Shown: positions 1 to 6,546 of the stretch, piece by piece | Numbering within the stretch: the first letter of the stretch is position 1 | Layout: the number at the start of each line of letters is the position of its first letter | DNA from: Bacteroidota bacterium | GTDB lineage: Bacteria > Bacteroidota > Bacteroidia > Chitinophagales > UBA10324 | DNA length: 6,546 bases | NCBI GenBank assembly: GCA_003455275.1 | Contig: DMRR01000185.1 | Location: 954-7,499, forward strand | Reading direction: 5' to 3' | The notes under the pieces: generated by a model | Told to the model about the DNA's origin: nothing | Database searches by the model: none | Seen by the model: the letters and a program-made list of their open reading frames with translations, nothing else | Translations under genes and position numbers: made by a program

Positions 1-371
1 ATGATGTCGCCTTCAATCAGCGAATCACCAAACCATGCAATGCGCACTTTTGTTTTGTCGCCCTTCTGAACACTTTGAATTTTTGTGAAAAGATTTTTCC
101 AACTGAATGAAGTGTCGGATTCATATCGCTCAAGCAACAAAACATTTTCTTTTTTCGCGAGCGAATCTTTTGCGGGAGGTTGCGGCGGAATAATTTTTCT
201 TACAATTTTTTTCTCTGCTTTCTTTTCCTTCAGATCACTGAAGAGATCAATTTTTTTGGTAGAAAATTTTCCGAGTGTGAAATCAGTTTTCAGAAATGAA
301 AGCGCAGAAAGTAGGAGCACAACATAAAGCACCAGCCGGAACGACGGCTGAATCTGATTTTCGGATGACAT
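1..371 (-). CDS. SGNH/GDSL hydrolase, N-terminal part (continues past left edge)
   Basis: The minus-strand frame is open from an ATG at 371 to the left edge, giving 123 complete codons without a stop. Residues about 12-27 (FRLVLYVVLLLSALSF region) are hydrophobic and preceded by a short polar N-terminus, so they form an uncleaved membrane anchor or a signal peptide. A charged Lys/Glu-rich and then Pro-rich linker (about 39-75) follows. Residues 108-123 read KVRIAWFGDSLIEGDI, which matches SGNH hydrolase block I with Ser117 as the expected nucleophile. The Gly, Asn and Asp-x-x-His blocks would lie beyond the window. Family members are esterases or acyl/acetyl hydrolases. In Bacteroidota such anchored forms may act in the periplasm on polysaccharide or cell-envelope acetyl groups, but that is inference. 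The ATG is preceded by an A-rich stretch without a Shine-Dalgarno, as is usual in this phylum. The substrate cannot be told from this fragment. Confidence 0.85.
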   Translation of the reverse strand, partial: MSSENQIQPSFRLVLYVVLLLSALSFLKTDFTLGKFSTKKIDLFSDLKEKKAEKKIVRKIIPPQPPAKDSLAKKENVLLLERYESDTSFSWKNLFTKIQSVQKGDKTKVRIAWFGDSLIEGDI

Positions 372-389
372 ATTTTTTTTGGGGGCGGT

Positions 390-397
390 CAAAAATA
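390..397 (-). promoter_or_regulatory. Possible Bacteroidota -7 promoter box for the SGNH gene
   Basis: Read on the minus strand, this site is TATTTTTG, an exact match to the Bacteroidota -7 consensus TAnnTTTG. It lies 18 bases upstream of the ATG at 371, which would give a short leader of roughly a dozen bases. No good -33 TTTG/TTG is present at the usual 19-21 base spacing; only an ATTT is seen there. An 8-base match with four fixed T/G positions is easily met by chance in AT-rich DNA, so this is a suggestion only. Confidence 0.3.
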
Positions 398-467
398 TTC
401 AATGCGCGTGTGAGAGAAATATTTTTTTCAAGAAAGAAAAATTGAGTGTCTGAATACAATGGAACGC

Positions 468-486
468 TCCCGAAACAAGTTCGGGA
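468..486. repeat. Perfect 7-bp inverted repeat (hairpin)
   Basis: TCCCGAA (468-474) and TTCGGGA (480-486) are exact reverse complements around a 5-base loop, ACAAG. On neither strand does a T-run follow the stem, so it does not qualify as an intrinsic terminator. It may be part of a dispersed intergenic repeat or simply a small hairpin. Confidence 0.45.
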
Positions 487-529
487 CAGGAGATTCCGCT
501 GATTGTTATGATTTATTATGATAGCCGCA

Positions 530-600
530 AACCACAGAGTTTCTCGGAGTGAATACAACACTGAGTTACTCTGAGTAATACTCCGTGTGACTCAGTGGTT
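530..600. repeat. Intergenic element of nested inverted repeats with ~10-base periodicity
   Basis: The ends, AACCACAGAGT (530-540) and ACTCAGTGGTT (590-600), are inverted repeats matching at 10 of 11 positions. Inside are ACACTGAGT (558-566) and ACTCCGTGT (580-588), inverted at 8 of 9 positions, and a perfect core TTACTC-T-GAGTAA (566-578). The motif CxGAGT or its complement recurs about every ten bases (CAGAGT, CGGAGT, CTGAGT, CTGAGT, CTCCGT, CTCAGT). I recall similar accessory 'CACAGAGTT/CACTGAGTT' sequences scattered between genes in environmental Bacteroidota, but copy number cannot be tested here. There is no open frame or transposase in it. It could be a repetitive extragenic palindrome-like or non-autonomous element. 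Confidence 0.6.
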
Positions 601-604
601 GATT

Positions 605-691
605 TTATTCCTTAATAAATTTCTCAACCTGCAAGCTGCCATCCTTCATCCGCACTTTTATAAAATAAACTCCGGCGGGCAGGGAGTGCAT
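605..691 (-). pseudogene. Orphan T9SS C-terminal sorting-domain remnant
   Basis: The minus strand reads, ending at a TAA (607-605), the peptide MHSLPAGVYFIKV (first 13 codons) followed by RMKDGSLQVEKFIKE. The LPAGVYFIKV segment, a polar turn and a final KFIKE are the signature of the last two strands of the type A C-terminal sorting domain. That domain directs Bacteroidota proteins through the outer-membrane type IX secretion system. A normal domain is about 70-90 residues and sits at the end of a large secreted protein. Here only 28 codons remain, with an in-frame TGA directly upstream (694-692) and another stop (TAG) about 13 codons further on. No sorting-domain sequence was recognised in the other two minus-strand frames upstream. 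The ATG at 691 is probably a fortuitous Met rather than a start. I read this as the 3' stump of a lost secreted-protein gene, now between uvrA and the SGNH gene. Confidence 0.7.
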
Positions 692-762
692 TCATGCAAT
701 AGCAAATTTAGAAATGGGAAACCAATTCGTCTATACTATCCATTTTTAGTTCACTGATTATT

Positions 763-3615
763 TCAGTTCAACTCCTTCTTCAAAAACATTCCTGTAAAAC
801 TGTTTTTGTTCTTCGCAACTTCTTCGGGAGTTCCTTCGCACACAATGGTGCCGCCGCGGTGCCCGCCGTCGGGCCCAAGGTCAATGATGTGGTCCGCAAG
901 TTTTATTACATCCATGTTGTGCTCAATCACGAGCACGGTGTTGCCTTTGTCGGTGAGCTTGCTCAGCACTTCCATCAGCACGCGCACATCTTCGAAGTGA
1001 AGCCCAGTGGTAGGTTCATCTAAAATGTAAAAAGTGTTGCCCGTATCTTTTTTCGAAAGCTCGGTGCTGAGTTTCACTCGCTGTGCCTCGCCACCGCTGA
1101 GTGTGGTTGCCTGCTGACCGAGATGTATGTAACCAAGACCAACATCCTGCATCGTTTTTATTTTGCGGTGAATGCGATGCATGTTTTCAAAAAACACTAC
1201 GGCTTCGTCCACCGTCATCTCCAGCACATCGCTGATAGATTTTCCTCGGTAGCGCACTTCCAGCGTTTCGCGGTTGTAGCGCTTGCCAAGGCAGCGCTCG
1301 CACGGCACATACACATCGGGAAGAAAATTCATTTCGATGGTGCGCATGCCCGCGCCTTCACACACTTCGCATCTGCCGCCTTTTACATTGAAAGAAAATC
1401 TGCCAGGTTTGTAACCGCGGATTTTTGCTTCAGGAAGTTGCGCAAACAAATCGCGAATCTCCGTGAACACACCAATGTAAGTAGCAGGATTGCTGCGCGG
1501 TGTTCTTCCGATTGGTGATTGATCTATCTCAATCACTTTGTCAATTTCCTTCAGCCCCTCAATCTTAGAGTGAGGCATCGGCTTCATCTTGGAGTGATAA
1601 GAGTAATTGCTGAGAATGGGATAGAGCGTTTCGTTGATGAGCGTGCTCTTGCCGCTTCCGCTCACGCCTGTAACACAGATTAATTTTCCGAGAGGAAAAC
1701 TGACGGTGACATTTTTCAGGTTGTTGCCGGTGGCACCGAGGAGAGAAAGAAATTTTCCGTTGCCTTCTCTTCTTTTCTTCGGAACAGAAATAATTTTTTT
1801 TCCGCTGAGAAAATCTGCGGTCTCTGATTTCTGTGCGAGAAATTCTTTCACCGAACCTTCAGCAACAATTTTTCCACCATGCACTCCCGCACGCGGACCA
1901 ATATCAATGATGTGGTCTGCCGCGAGCATGATGTCTTTGTCGTGTTCAACAACTATCACCGTGTTATCAAGCTCCGATAAATTTTTGAGAGAAGAAATCA
2001 ATCGCTGGTTGTCGCGCTGATGAAGCCCGATGCTCGGCTCATCGAGAATGTAGGTGATGCCTGTGAGCTTGGAACCAATTTGCGTAGCAAGCCGGATGCG
2101 CTGCGATTCACCGCCGCTCATGCTTCGCGCCGGGCGATCGAGTGAGAGATAATCCAATCCGACATCAAGTAAAAATTTTAAGCGCGCACGAATTTCTTTC
2201 AGCACATCGCGCGCAATTGTTTTTTGCTTCTCGCTGATTCTGTCTTCCAGTCCGGTGAACCATTGATAGAGTTCTCCGATTCCGAGCGAAGAAAGCTGCG
2301 CAATGTTTTTGTCGTCAATCTTGAAGAAGAGCGATTCTTTTTTCAGTCGTGCTCCGTTGCAATCAGGGCAACGCGATGTTTCCATAAACTCCTCCGCCCA
2401 GCGGCGCAGCGCATCAGAAGTTGTATCGCGGAACAAGCGCTTGATCATGTTCACCACTCCTTCGAAAGTGGTGGTGTAGCCGAAAGGTTCTGCATCATCG
2501 AAATTCAGATTCACTTCCGTTTTTTCTTCAGCCGAACCATAGAGAATATGATTCATCGCCACTTTCGGAATCTGGTAAATCGGAGTTTCGAAATTGAATT
2601 TGTATTTATCGGCGAGTGAGCGCAACTGCACATACATAAAATTCTCGCGAGGCTCACCAATTGGTTTTATTCCTCCTGCGTTAATGGTTTTTGTTTCATC
2701 AGGAATCACCGCCTTCCAGTTGATCTGATAAATGAAGCCAAGTCCCTTGCACTGCGGACATGCACCATACGGCGAGTTGAACGAAAAAGTATTTGGCGAT
2801 GGCTCCTCGTAACTGATTCCGGTGAGCGGGTCCATCAGCGAAATACTGTAGTGATAAATTTTCTCATTGTCCTTCACCTGCACGATCAGTAATCCTTTTC
2901 CAATCTTCAATGCTGTATCAACTGATTTGCGAAGCCGCTCTGCTGATTCATCATACATGCTGATCCGGTCTATCACCAGTTCAATATCATGAACCACATA
3001 ACGGTCCACCTGCATTTTTTCTTTGAGTTCCTTTACTTCACCATCCACGCGAACCTTTGTGTAACCCTGCTTGCGCAACTGTTCAAACAATTCGCGGTAG
3101 TGTCCTTTGCGACCGCGCACCACAGGGGCAAGCAAAATGATTTGCTCTTCCTTAAACTGATTTTTAATTCGCTCAATGATTTCATCCATGCTCATCTTCT
3201 TCATGGGCATTCCGTTCTCGTAAGAGAATGCTTCGGATGCGCGCGCGAAAAGCAATCGCATGAAATCATATACTTCAGTTACTGTTCCAACTGTAGAGCG
3301 CGGATTTTTTCCAACTGTTTTTTGTTCAATAGAAATCACGGGACTCAATCCGTTGATGCTGTCTACATCCGGGCGCTCCATATCACCAATGAACTGACGC
3401 GCATAAGCAGAAAAACTTTCCATGTAGCGGCGCTGACCTTCAGCGTAAATGGTATCGAATGCAAGTGAAGATTTTCCGCTGCCGCTGATTCCTGTTATCA
3501 CCACGAGTTTGTTGCGCGGAATACTGACATCAATATTTTTCAGGTTGTGAACGCGGGCGCCGATCACATCAAGTGTTTCAGTATCTGATGAACCAGATAT
3601 TTTTTCCTTGCTCAT
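763..3615 (-). CDS. uvrA: UvrABC excinuclease subunit A
   Basis: This is the cytoplasmic ATPase that, with UvrB, scans DNA for bulky or distorting lesions and loads UvrB before UvrC incises. From the ATG at 3615 it has 950 residues, normal for the family. Visible elements in order are: Walker [10 protein letters not shown] (42-50); a CPQC pair (286-289); a CPDC pair (416-419); ABC signature [11 protein letters not shown] (500-510); Walker B ending in Asp525-Glu526; second Walker [10 protein letters not shown] (650-658); the C-terminal zinc finger with Cys749, 752, 772 and 775; second signature [11 protein letters not shown] (839-849); and second Walker B Asp866-Glu867. All catalytic motifs are intact. 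A TTG five codons upstream (3630) is in frame, but the ATG beginning MSKEK is preferred because it fits usual family starts. The N-terminal zinc module lacks its first Cys-x-x-Cys pair. The upstream spacer contains an inverted repeat (3639-3656) that could affect expression. Confidence 0.98.
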   Translation of the reverse strand: MSKEKISGSSDTETLDVIGARVHNLKNIDVSIPRNKLVVITGISGSGKSSLAFDTIYAEGQRRYMESFSAYARQFIGDMERPDVDSINGLSPVISIEQKTVGKNPRSTVGTVTEVYDFMRLLFARASEAFSYENGMPMKKMSMDEIIERIKNQFKEEQIILLAPVVRGRKGHYRELFEQLRKQGYTKVRVDGEVKELKEKMQVDRYVVHDIELVIDRISMYDESAERLRKSVDTALKIGKGLLIVQVKDNEKIYHYSISLMDPLTGISYEEPSPNTFSFNSPYGACPQCKGLGFIYQINWKAVIPDETKTINAGGIKPIGEPRENFMYVQLRSLADKYKFNFETPIYQIPKVAMNHILYGSAEEKTEVNLNFDDAEPFGYTTTFEGVVNMIKRLFRDTTSDALRRWAEEFMETSRCPDCNGARLKKESLFFKIDDKNIAQLSSLGIGELYQWFTGLEDRISEKQKTIARDVLKEIRARLKFLLDVGLDYLSLDRPARSMSGGESQRIRLATQIGSKLTGITYILDEPSIGLHQRDNQRLISSLKNLSELDNTVIVVEHDKDIMLAADHIIDIGPRAGVHGGKIVAEGSVKEFLAQKSETADFLSGKKIISVPKKRREGNGKFLSLLGATGNNLKNVTVSFPLGKLICVTGVSGSGKSTLINETLYPILSNYSYHSKMKPMPHSKIEGLKEIDKVIEIDQSPIGRTPRSNPATYIGVFTEIRDLFAQLPEAKIRGYKPGRFSFNVKGGRCEVCEGAGMRTIEMNFLPDVYVPCERCLGKRYNRETLEVRYRGKSISDVLEMTVDEAVVFFENMHRIHRKIKTMQDVGLGYIHLGQQATTLSGGEAQRVKLSTELSKKDTGNTFYILDEPTTGLHFEDVRVLMEVLSKLTDKGNTVLVIEHNMDVIKLADHIIDLGPDGGHRGGTIVCEGTPEEVAKNKNSFTGMFLKKELN

Positions 3616-3638
3616 AAAATGGGTGCGCAAAGAAAGCG

Positions 3639-3656
3639 GTTGGTCAGACGACCAAC
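3639..3656. promoter_or_regulatory. Perfect 7-bp inverted repeat upstream of uvrA
   Basis: GTTGGTC (3639-3645) and GACCAAC (3650-3656) flank a 4-base loop, AGAC, in the 69-base spacer between the MORN/TonB-C stop and the uvrA ATG. No T-run follows on the minus strand, so a standard intrinsic terminator is unlikely. Its place 24 bases before the uvrA start would suit an operator or a leader-RNA hairpin. Function is inferred only from position and symmetry. Confidence 0.4.
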
Positions 3657-3684
3657 AACGAATAGCAAAGGATTTGTTTTAAAA

Positions 3685-4836
3685 TTATTCGAGCTTGAAT
3701 TCAACCGGAAAATAAACCCGCGACTTTACAGGAATGCCCTGTTGTAACGCAGGCATCCAGGTAGGCATGTGACTGGCAAGATAAATTGCTTCGGCATCGC
3801 ATTGCTCATTGATTGAATTGAAAACTTTTATGTCGTTGATACGGCCCAGTTCATCCACTTCAAAGTTGAGCCAAACAGTTCCGGAGATTTTCAGTTTTCG
3901 GGCATCTTCAGGATACACCATATTCAGCCTGAAATATTCTTTCAAACCCTTTCCGCCGGCCGGGTAGTGTGCAGGAATAAAAAGCGATTTATTCTGTGGA
4001 TCATAATCAAAGTTTGTATCGAAAGGATCATTCTCTTTTCCTGCCGCTGCATAAGGAACTTCTGTTTTATCGTAATTGAGGTAGTGCCATGTTTCTACTT
4101 TTTTATCTTCGAGATACATGCCATAACATTTTTTATTTCCATCAATATTCAAGTAGGCTGCATAATCATTCAACGATCCCTTTGACCAATGTTCCGAAGA
4201 AAACAATTGGCCATAAGGATAATACCTCTGTAACATCCCGCTTCCGAATTTGAAATCGCCGCTCGACAATTCATTTCCATAAATATCCCATTGACCAATC
4301 AACTTATAAGGTGTGCCATTTTGATAAATCATTTTCATATACGGGTTTCCTGTTTCATGAAATGAATAAAAAGTGTCGACTATTCCTCCGTAATGAAATT
4401 TAGCTATGTAAAGAGGAAATCCATATTGCGAAAACCCTGTCCACACGCTGTCTGCCATGCCGTCTTTGAAATAGAGAATGGCTCGCGTTTGAGAAAGTGA
4501 ATCTAAATATTCCCACCTTCCATCTTTCAATCCGTTTTTATAGTGACCTCGAAACATAAGTGCACCATCGAGGTTAAAGAAATACCAATCGCCGGTTTTC
4601 ATGCCATGATCCAATGTTCCGTTTTCGGTTACCACATCATAATAATATCGCAGGTAGTTTGCAGGCTTGGTGGTGTCATTGTCAGGATATACCAGGCTTT
4701 CTGTAATTGGGGTTGGGCGCATGATACTATCCGGGTTATAGGGCGTTTGCGCCTTTGATGAGAGCGGGAAAAAATGAAAAGTGAAAAGTGAAATGCAGAG
4801 AAAAAATTTTCTCACTGTAAAAAATTTATTCAACAT
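3685..4836 (-). CDS. Secreted MORN-repeat protein with C-terminal TonB domain
   Basis: With the ATG at 4836 the protein has 383 residues and begins with a good signal peptide: basic residues near Lys4/Arg9/Lys10, a Phe/Leu-rich core (11-24), and a likely cut after SSKAQ at residue 30. An earlier in-frame start at 4866 would add ten polar residues and a 41-base overlap, so it is less likely. Residues about 74-120 and 160-220 hold MORN/YwqK-like repeats (DGALMFRGHYKNGLKDGRWEY and weaker copies with YxNGxxY and PYGQLF). Residues about 300-383 fit the TonB C-terminal domain: a YPEDARKLKISGTVWLNF strand, GRINDIKV, then WMPALQQGIPVKSRVYFPVEF. There is no N-terminal TonB anchor, so it is not a standard energy transducer. 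It is probably periplasmic or envelope-bound, binding partner unknown. Its start overlaps the upstream transporter's stop by 11 bases, which suggests coupled translation. Confidence 0.85.
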   Translation of the reverse strand: MLNKFFTVRKFFLCISLFTFHFFPLSSKAQTPYNPDSIMRPTPITESLVYPDNDTTKPANYLRYYYDVVTENGTLDHGMKTGDWYFFNLDGALMFRGHYKNGLKDGRWEYLDSLSQTRAILYFKDGMADSVWTGFSQYGFPLYIAKFHYGGIVDTFYSFHETGNPYMKMIYQNGTPYKLIGQWDIYGNELSSGDFKFGSGMLQRYYPYGQLFSSEHWSKGSLNDYAAYLNIDGNKKCYGMYLEDKKVETWHYLNYDKTEVPYAAAGKENDPFDTNFDYDPQNKSLFIPAHYPAGGKGLKEYFRLNMVYPEDARKLKISGTVWLNFEVDELGRINDIKVFNSINEQCDAEAIYLASHMPTWMPALQQGIPVKSRVYFPVEFKLE

Positions 4837-6040
4837 AGTTAAGTTCTTTTCCAAAAGTTTCTTCAATTAAGTAGGTTGCAAGGAATGATAGCAAGATTAC
4901 TACACCGCCAATAATAATTGCTGATTGCATAATGTTCGATGAGGCGGACATACTTTGCCACATTGTAGTCATGATGGCTGCGGCTCCGCGCACAAAGTTT
5001 GGAACCGTGGTAGTGATCGTGCTTCGGATGTTGGTGCCGAACTGTTCTGATGCAACGGTGACAAACACTCCCCAGTATCCCTGCGAAATTCCCATCAGGA
5101 AAATGAAAAGATAAAAAACTGAAGCGCTTGCATTAAAACAATAGAAATACCCAACTGTGAAAAGCAAGAGTGTGATGAGCGAAATGTTCAGCGATTTTTT
5201 TCTTGAGTGCAGAATCTGCCCGAGCATTCCGGTTACGATGCTGCCGATTGCTGCACCCACATAATGAATCAGCACTGCCTTGCTCGGAGCAATGGTTCCC
5301 TGCACATTCATGTAAGTTGCGAACTCGCTTGCGTAGGAAATTAAAATTCCAATCACAAACCAAACGGGCAAGCCAACGAGTATGCAGAGAAAAAATTTGT
5401 ATGCCTGTTTTCCCTTGGTAAACACGCCGAGGAAATTTCCGCGAGAGACATTCTGTTCTTTCACGCTGTGATACATTCCGGATTCATGAATGTAAATACG
5501 AAGAACAAGCAACATCAATCCGAGAATTCCGCCGAGCCAGTAAGTTTCGCGCCATCCCCATTCTGAAATCAAGTAAGCGAGCACAGTGCCGCACAAGCCG
5601 ACGCCTGCAACAATCATGGTTCCGTAGCCCCGCGTTTCCTTGCTCATGGTTTCAGTCACGAGAGTAATTCCCAAACCAAGTTCTCCCGCCAAACCGAAAC
5701 CGGCAATGAATCGCAGCCACTGATATTGTTCAACTGTTTGCACAAAACCATTTGCAATGTTTGCGAGTGAGTAAATCAAAATCGTGAGAAAGAGCGCCGT
5801 CATTCTTCCTTTTTTATCACCAAGAATTCCCCACACAATTCCGCCGCAGAGCATGCCGACCATTTGATAATTGAAAAGATGAATTCCGATTTGTTTCATC
5901 TGTTCTGCCGGAACACCAATGTCTTTCAAACTCGGATTGCGGACGAGGATATATAAAATCAAATCATAAATATCAACGAAGTAACCAAGCGCCGCAACGA
6001 TTACAGCGATGTTGAAGATTTTGTGGGTTGTGTTACTCAA
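4826..6040 (-). CDS. Major facilitator superfamily transporter
   Basis: This 404-residue inner-membrane protein has the 12-helix pattern of the major facilitator superfamily. Helices are visible at about 9-33, 53-72, 80-100, 107-131, 139-160, 167-184, then, after a charged central loop, 214-238, 255-275, 283-302, 307-328, 340-362 and 370-392. The loop 2-3 motif A is present as GILGDKKGR (71-79). Helix 1 has two acidic residues (Asp23, Asp26) in GYFVDIYDL, recalling metabolite:proton and aromatic-acid:proton symporters, and helix 4 starts RFIAGFGLAGELG. The second-half motif A equivalent is degenerate (GQILHSRKKSL). Substrate is unknown; an organic anion or sugar-like solute is a guess from family resemblance. 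The start is a TTG: an in-frame stop lies six codons upstream (6058-6056), no ATG intervenes, and the next ATG (residue 60) would remove helix 1. It follows the right-edge gene by 24 bases and overlaps the next gene. Confidence 0.93.
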   Translation of the reverse strand: MSNTTHKIFNIAVIVAALGYFVDIYDLILYILVRNPSLKDIGVPAEQMKQIGIHLFNYQMVGMLCGGIVWGILGDKKGRMTALFLTILIYSLANIANGFVQTVEQYQWLRFIAGFGLAGELGLGITLVTETMSKETRGYGTMIVAGVGLCGTVLAYLISEWGWRETYWLGGILGLMLLVLRIYIHESGMYHSVKEQNVSRGNFLGVFTKGKQAYKFFLCILVGLPVWFVIGILISYASEFATYMNVQGTIAPSKAVLIHYVGAAIGSIVTGMLGQILHSRKKSLNISLITLLLFTVGYFYCFNASASVFYLFIFLMGISQGYWGVFVTVASEQFGTNIRSTITTTVPNFVRGAAAIMTTMWQSMSASSNIMQSAIIIGGVVILLSFLATYLIEETFGKELNYVE

Positions 6041-6064
6041 GAAAAAGTTATTCGTTTATCGTTA

Positions 6065-6546
6065 TCAGTTATTAGTAAATACAGGCAACTTTAATTTCAT
6101 AAGAAGATTAATCATAGTGCCTTGCTCGGAAACAGAAGATTGCAGTTTCCAGTTTTTGAGGGAAGCAATTTTTACTGCCGTAGAAATATTTTTTTCTTCT
6201 ACACTTGAAAAACTTTTTCCTGATTTGAAAGCCGCAGTAAAATTTTCAGGCATCATCCAGTTGCGGAAATAAATCTGGTGGTTCAAAGCAATTTCGTTTG
6301 ATGTTTCGAGCACAAGTTTGAATCTTGAAACAGTTTGTTCGCTCTCGCTATTCAATTGCAGCAAAAGAAAAACAAGACGATGATAGCTTTTGAAATCGAG
6401 CATCGCCTGTTCAGGAATTCGTTTGTCCCACTCTTGCTCGGTAAATTTTTTATTCAGAAGAATTTCTGAGAAGAACAGGAGGTGCTCCTTCAAATTGCAA
6501 AGTGATTCAGTATAGACAACAACTTCAATTTCTTTTTCGGGAGAAG
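6065..6546 (-). CDS. Unrecognised protein, C-terminal part (continues past right edge)
   Basis: The minus-strand frame is open from the right edge to a TGA at 6067-6065, giving 159 complete codons, and its true start lies outside the window. A TTG at 6493 is in frame but is only internal, since 17 further codons upstream are open. I do not recognise the family. The visible part starts with a helical, Leu/Phe-rich stretch (about 15-31) and has no membrane segment or signal peptide. The second half is faintly like a degenerate histidine-kinase ATPase domain: a helix at about 50-66 (DFKSYHRLVFLLLQLNSES) where an N-box would sit, an IYFRNWMMPE strand-turn (91-100), then SSVSEQGTMINLLMKLKLPV (136-155), which resembles the terminal 'SxxxxGTxxxxxLP' strand pair. 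The usual Asn-rich N-box and DxGxG motif are absent, so this is a weak hypothesis. It precedes the transporter by 24 bases and is probably in its operon. Confidence 0.75.
   Translation of the reverse strand, partial: SPEKEIEVVVYTESLCNLKEHLLFFSEILLNKKFTEQEWDKRIPEQAMLDFKSYHRLVFLLLQLNSESEQTVSRFKLVLETSNEIALNHQIYFRNWMMPENFTAAFKSGKSFSSVEEKNISTAVKIASLKNWKLQSSVSEQGTMINLLMKLKLPVFTNN

Larger units (their letters stand above)
372..762. other. Gene-free spacer between uvrA and the SGNH gene
   Basis: This 391-base stretch has no intact gene on either strand. From left to right in plus coordinates it holds an A8/C5 homopolymer leader beside the SGNH start, a possible promoter box (390-397), a small perfect hairpin (468-486), a nested inverted-repeat element (530-600), and an orphan T9SS sorting-domain remnant (605-691). 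The last 70 bases before the uvrA stop codon show no convincing terminator: the best stem has five pairs, overlaps the stop codon and lacks a following T-run. The region looks like a graveyard of mobile or decayed sequence rather than a regulated leader. Confidence 0.7.

Noticed and set aside
85..327. An 80-codon plus-strand frame
   Set aside because: It is antisense to the SGNH gene, whose membrane segment and GDSL block are clearly coding. The plus-strand peptide is a Phe/Ser-rich shadow.
283..561. A 92-codon minus-strand frame spanning the repeat-rich spacer and the SGNH start
   Set aside because: It runs through the inverted-repeat region, overlaps the well-supported SGNH N-terminus in another frame, and has no recognisable domain or signal.
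750..775. A possible terminator stem overlapping the uvrA stop codon
   Set aside because: Only five consecutive pairs form, with mismatches or a bulge beyond them, and no T-run follows on the minus strand.
2989..3468. A 159-codon plus-strand frame inside uvrA
   Set aside because: It is antisense to highly conserved UvrA sequence including the region after the first Walker A, and the peptide shows no family features.
3616..3630. An in-frame TTG start giving a five-residue longer UvrA
   Set aside because: The added residues (MRTHF) are not typical of UvrA, and the ATG beginning MSKEK is a better fit. TTG is not excluded.
5133..5421. Short frames on both strands inside the transporter gene
   Set aside because: They are out-of-frame or antisense shadows of a well-defined 12-helix membrane protein.

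Overview
The window looks like chromosomal DNA from a member of the Bacteroidota, probably an environmental, moderately AT-rich lineage. Four things point there. A short coding remnant carries the classic end of a type IX secretion (T9SS) C-terminal sorting domain. UvrA has Bacteroidota-like sequence. A secreted protein joins MORN-like repeats to a TonB C-terminal domain. Starts lack clear Shine-Dalgarno sequences, and one has a TAnnTTTG-type promoter box upstream. No species can be named from the sequence alone.

Every supported gene is on the minus strand, so the transcription order runs from right to left. At the right edge (6065-6546) is the C-terminal part of an unrecognised protein that continues beyond the window. 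A 12-helix major facilitator transporter (4826-6040, TTG start) follows after a 24-base gap. The next gene (3685-4836) is a secreted MORN/TonB-C-domain protein whose best start overlaps the transporter's stop, so these genes look like one operon. A 69-base spacer holding a perfect 7-bp inverted repeat separates it from uvrA (763-3615), the DNA-damage recognition ATPase of nucleotide excision repair, which is complete.

The 391 bases between uvrA and the left-edge gene hold no intact gene. They contain an orphan 28-codon T9SS sorting-domain remnant (605-691), an intergenic element of nested inverted repeats with about 10-base periodicity (530-600), a short perfect hairpin (468-486) and a possible promoter (390-397). 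The left-edge gene (1-371, continuing leftward) encodes a membrane-anchored SGNH/GDSL hydrolase, of which only the N-terminus and the catalytic-serine block are visible.

The genes do not form one obvious pathway. The transporter and the MORN/TonB-C protein are probably co-translated, while uvrA is a housekeeping neighbour. I see no convincing new multi-gene system. The items most worth checking are the orphan sorting-domain remnant, the periodic inverted-repeat element, the unrecognised right-edge protein with a faint resemblance to a histidine-kinase ATPase domain, and the MORN/TonB-C gene coupled to a transporter.
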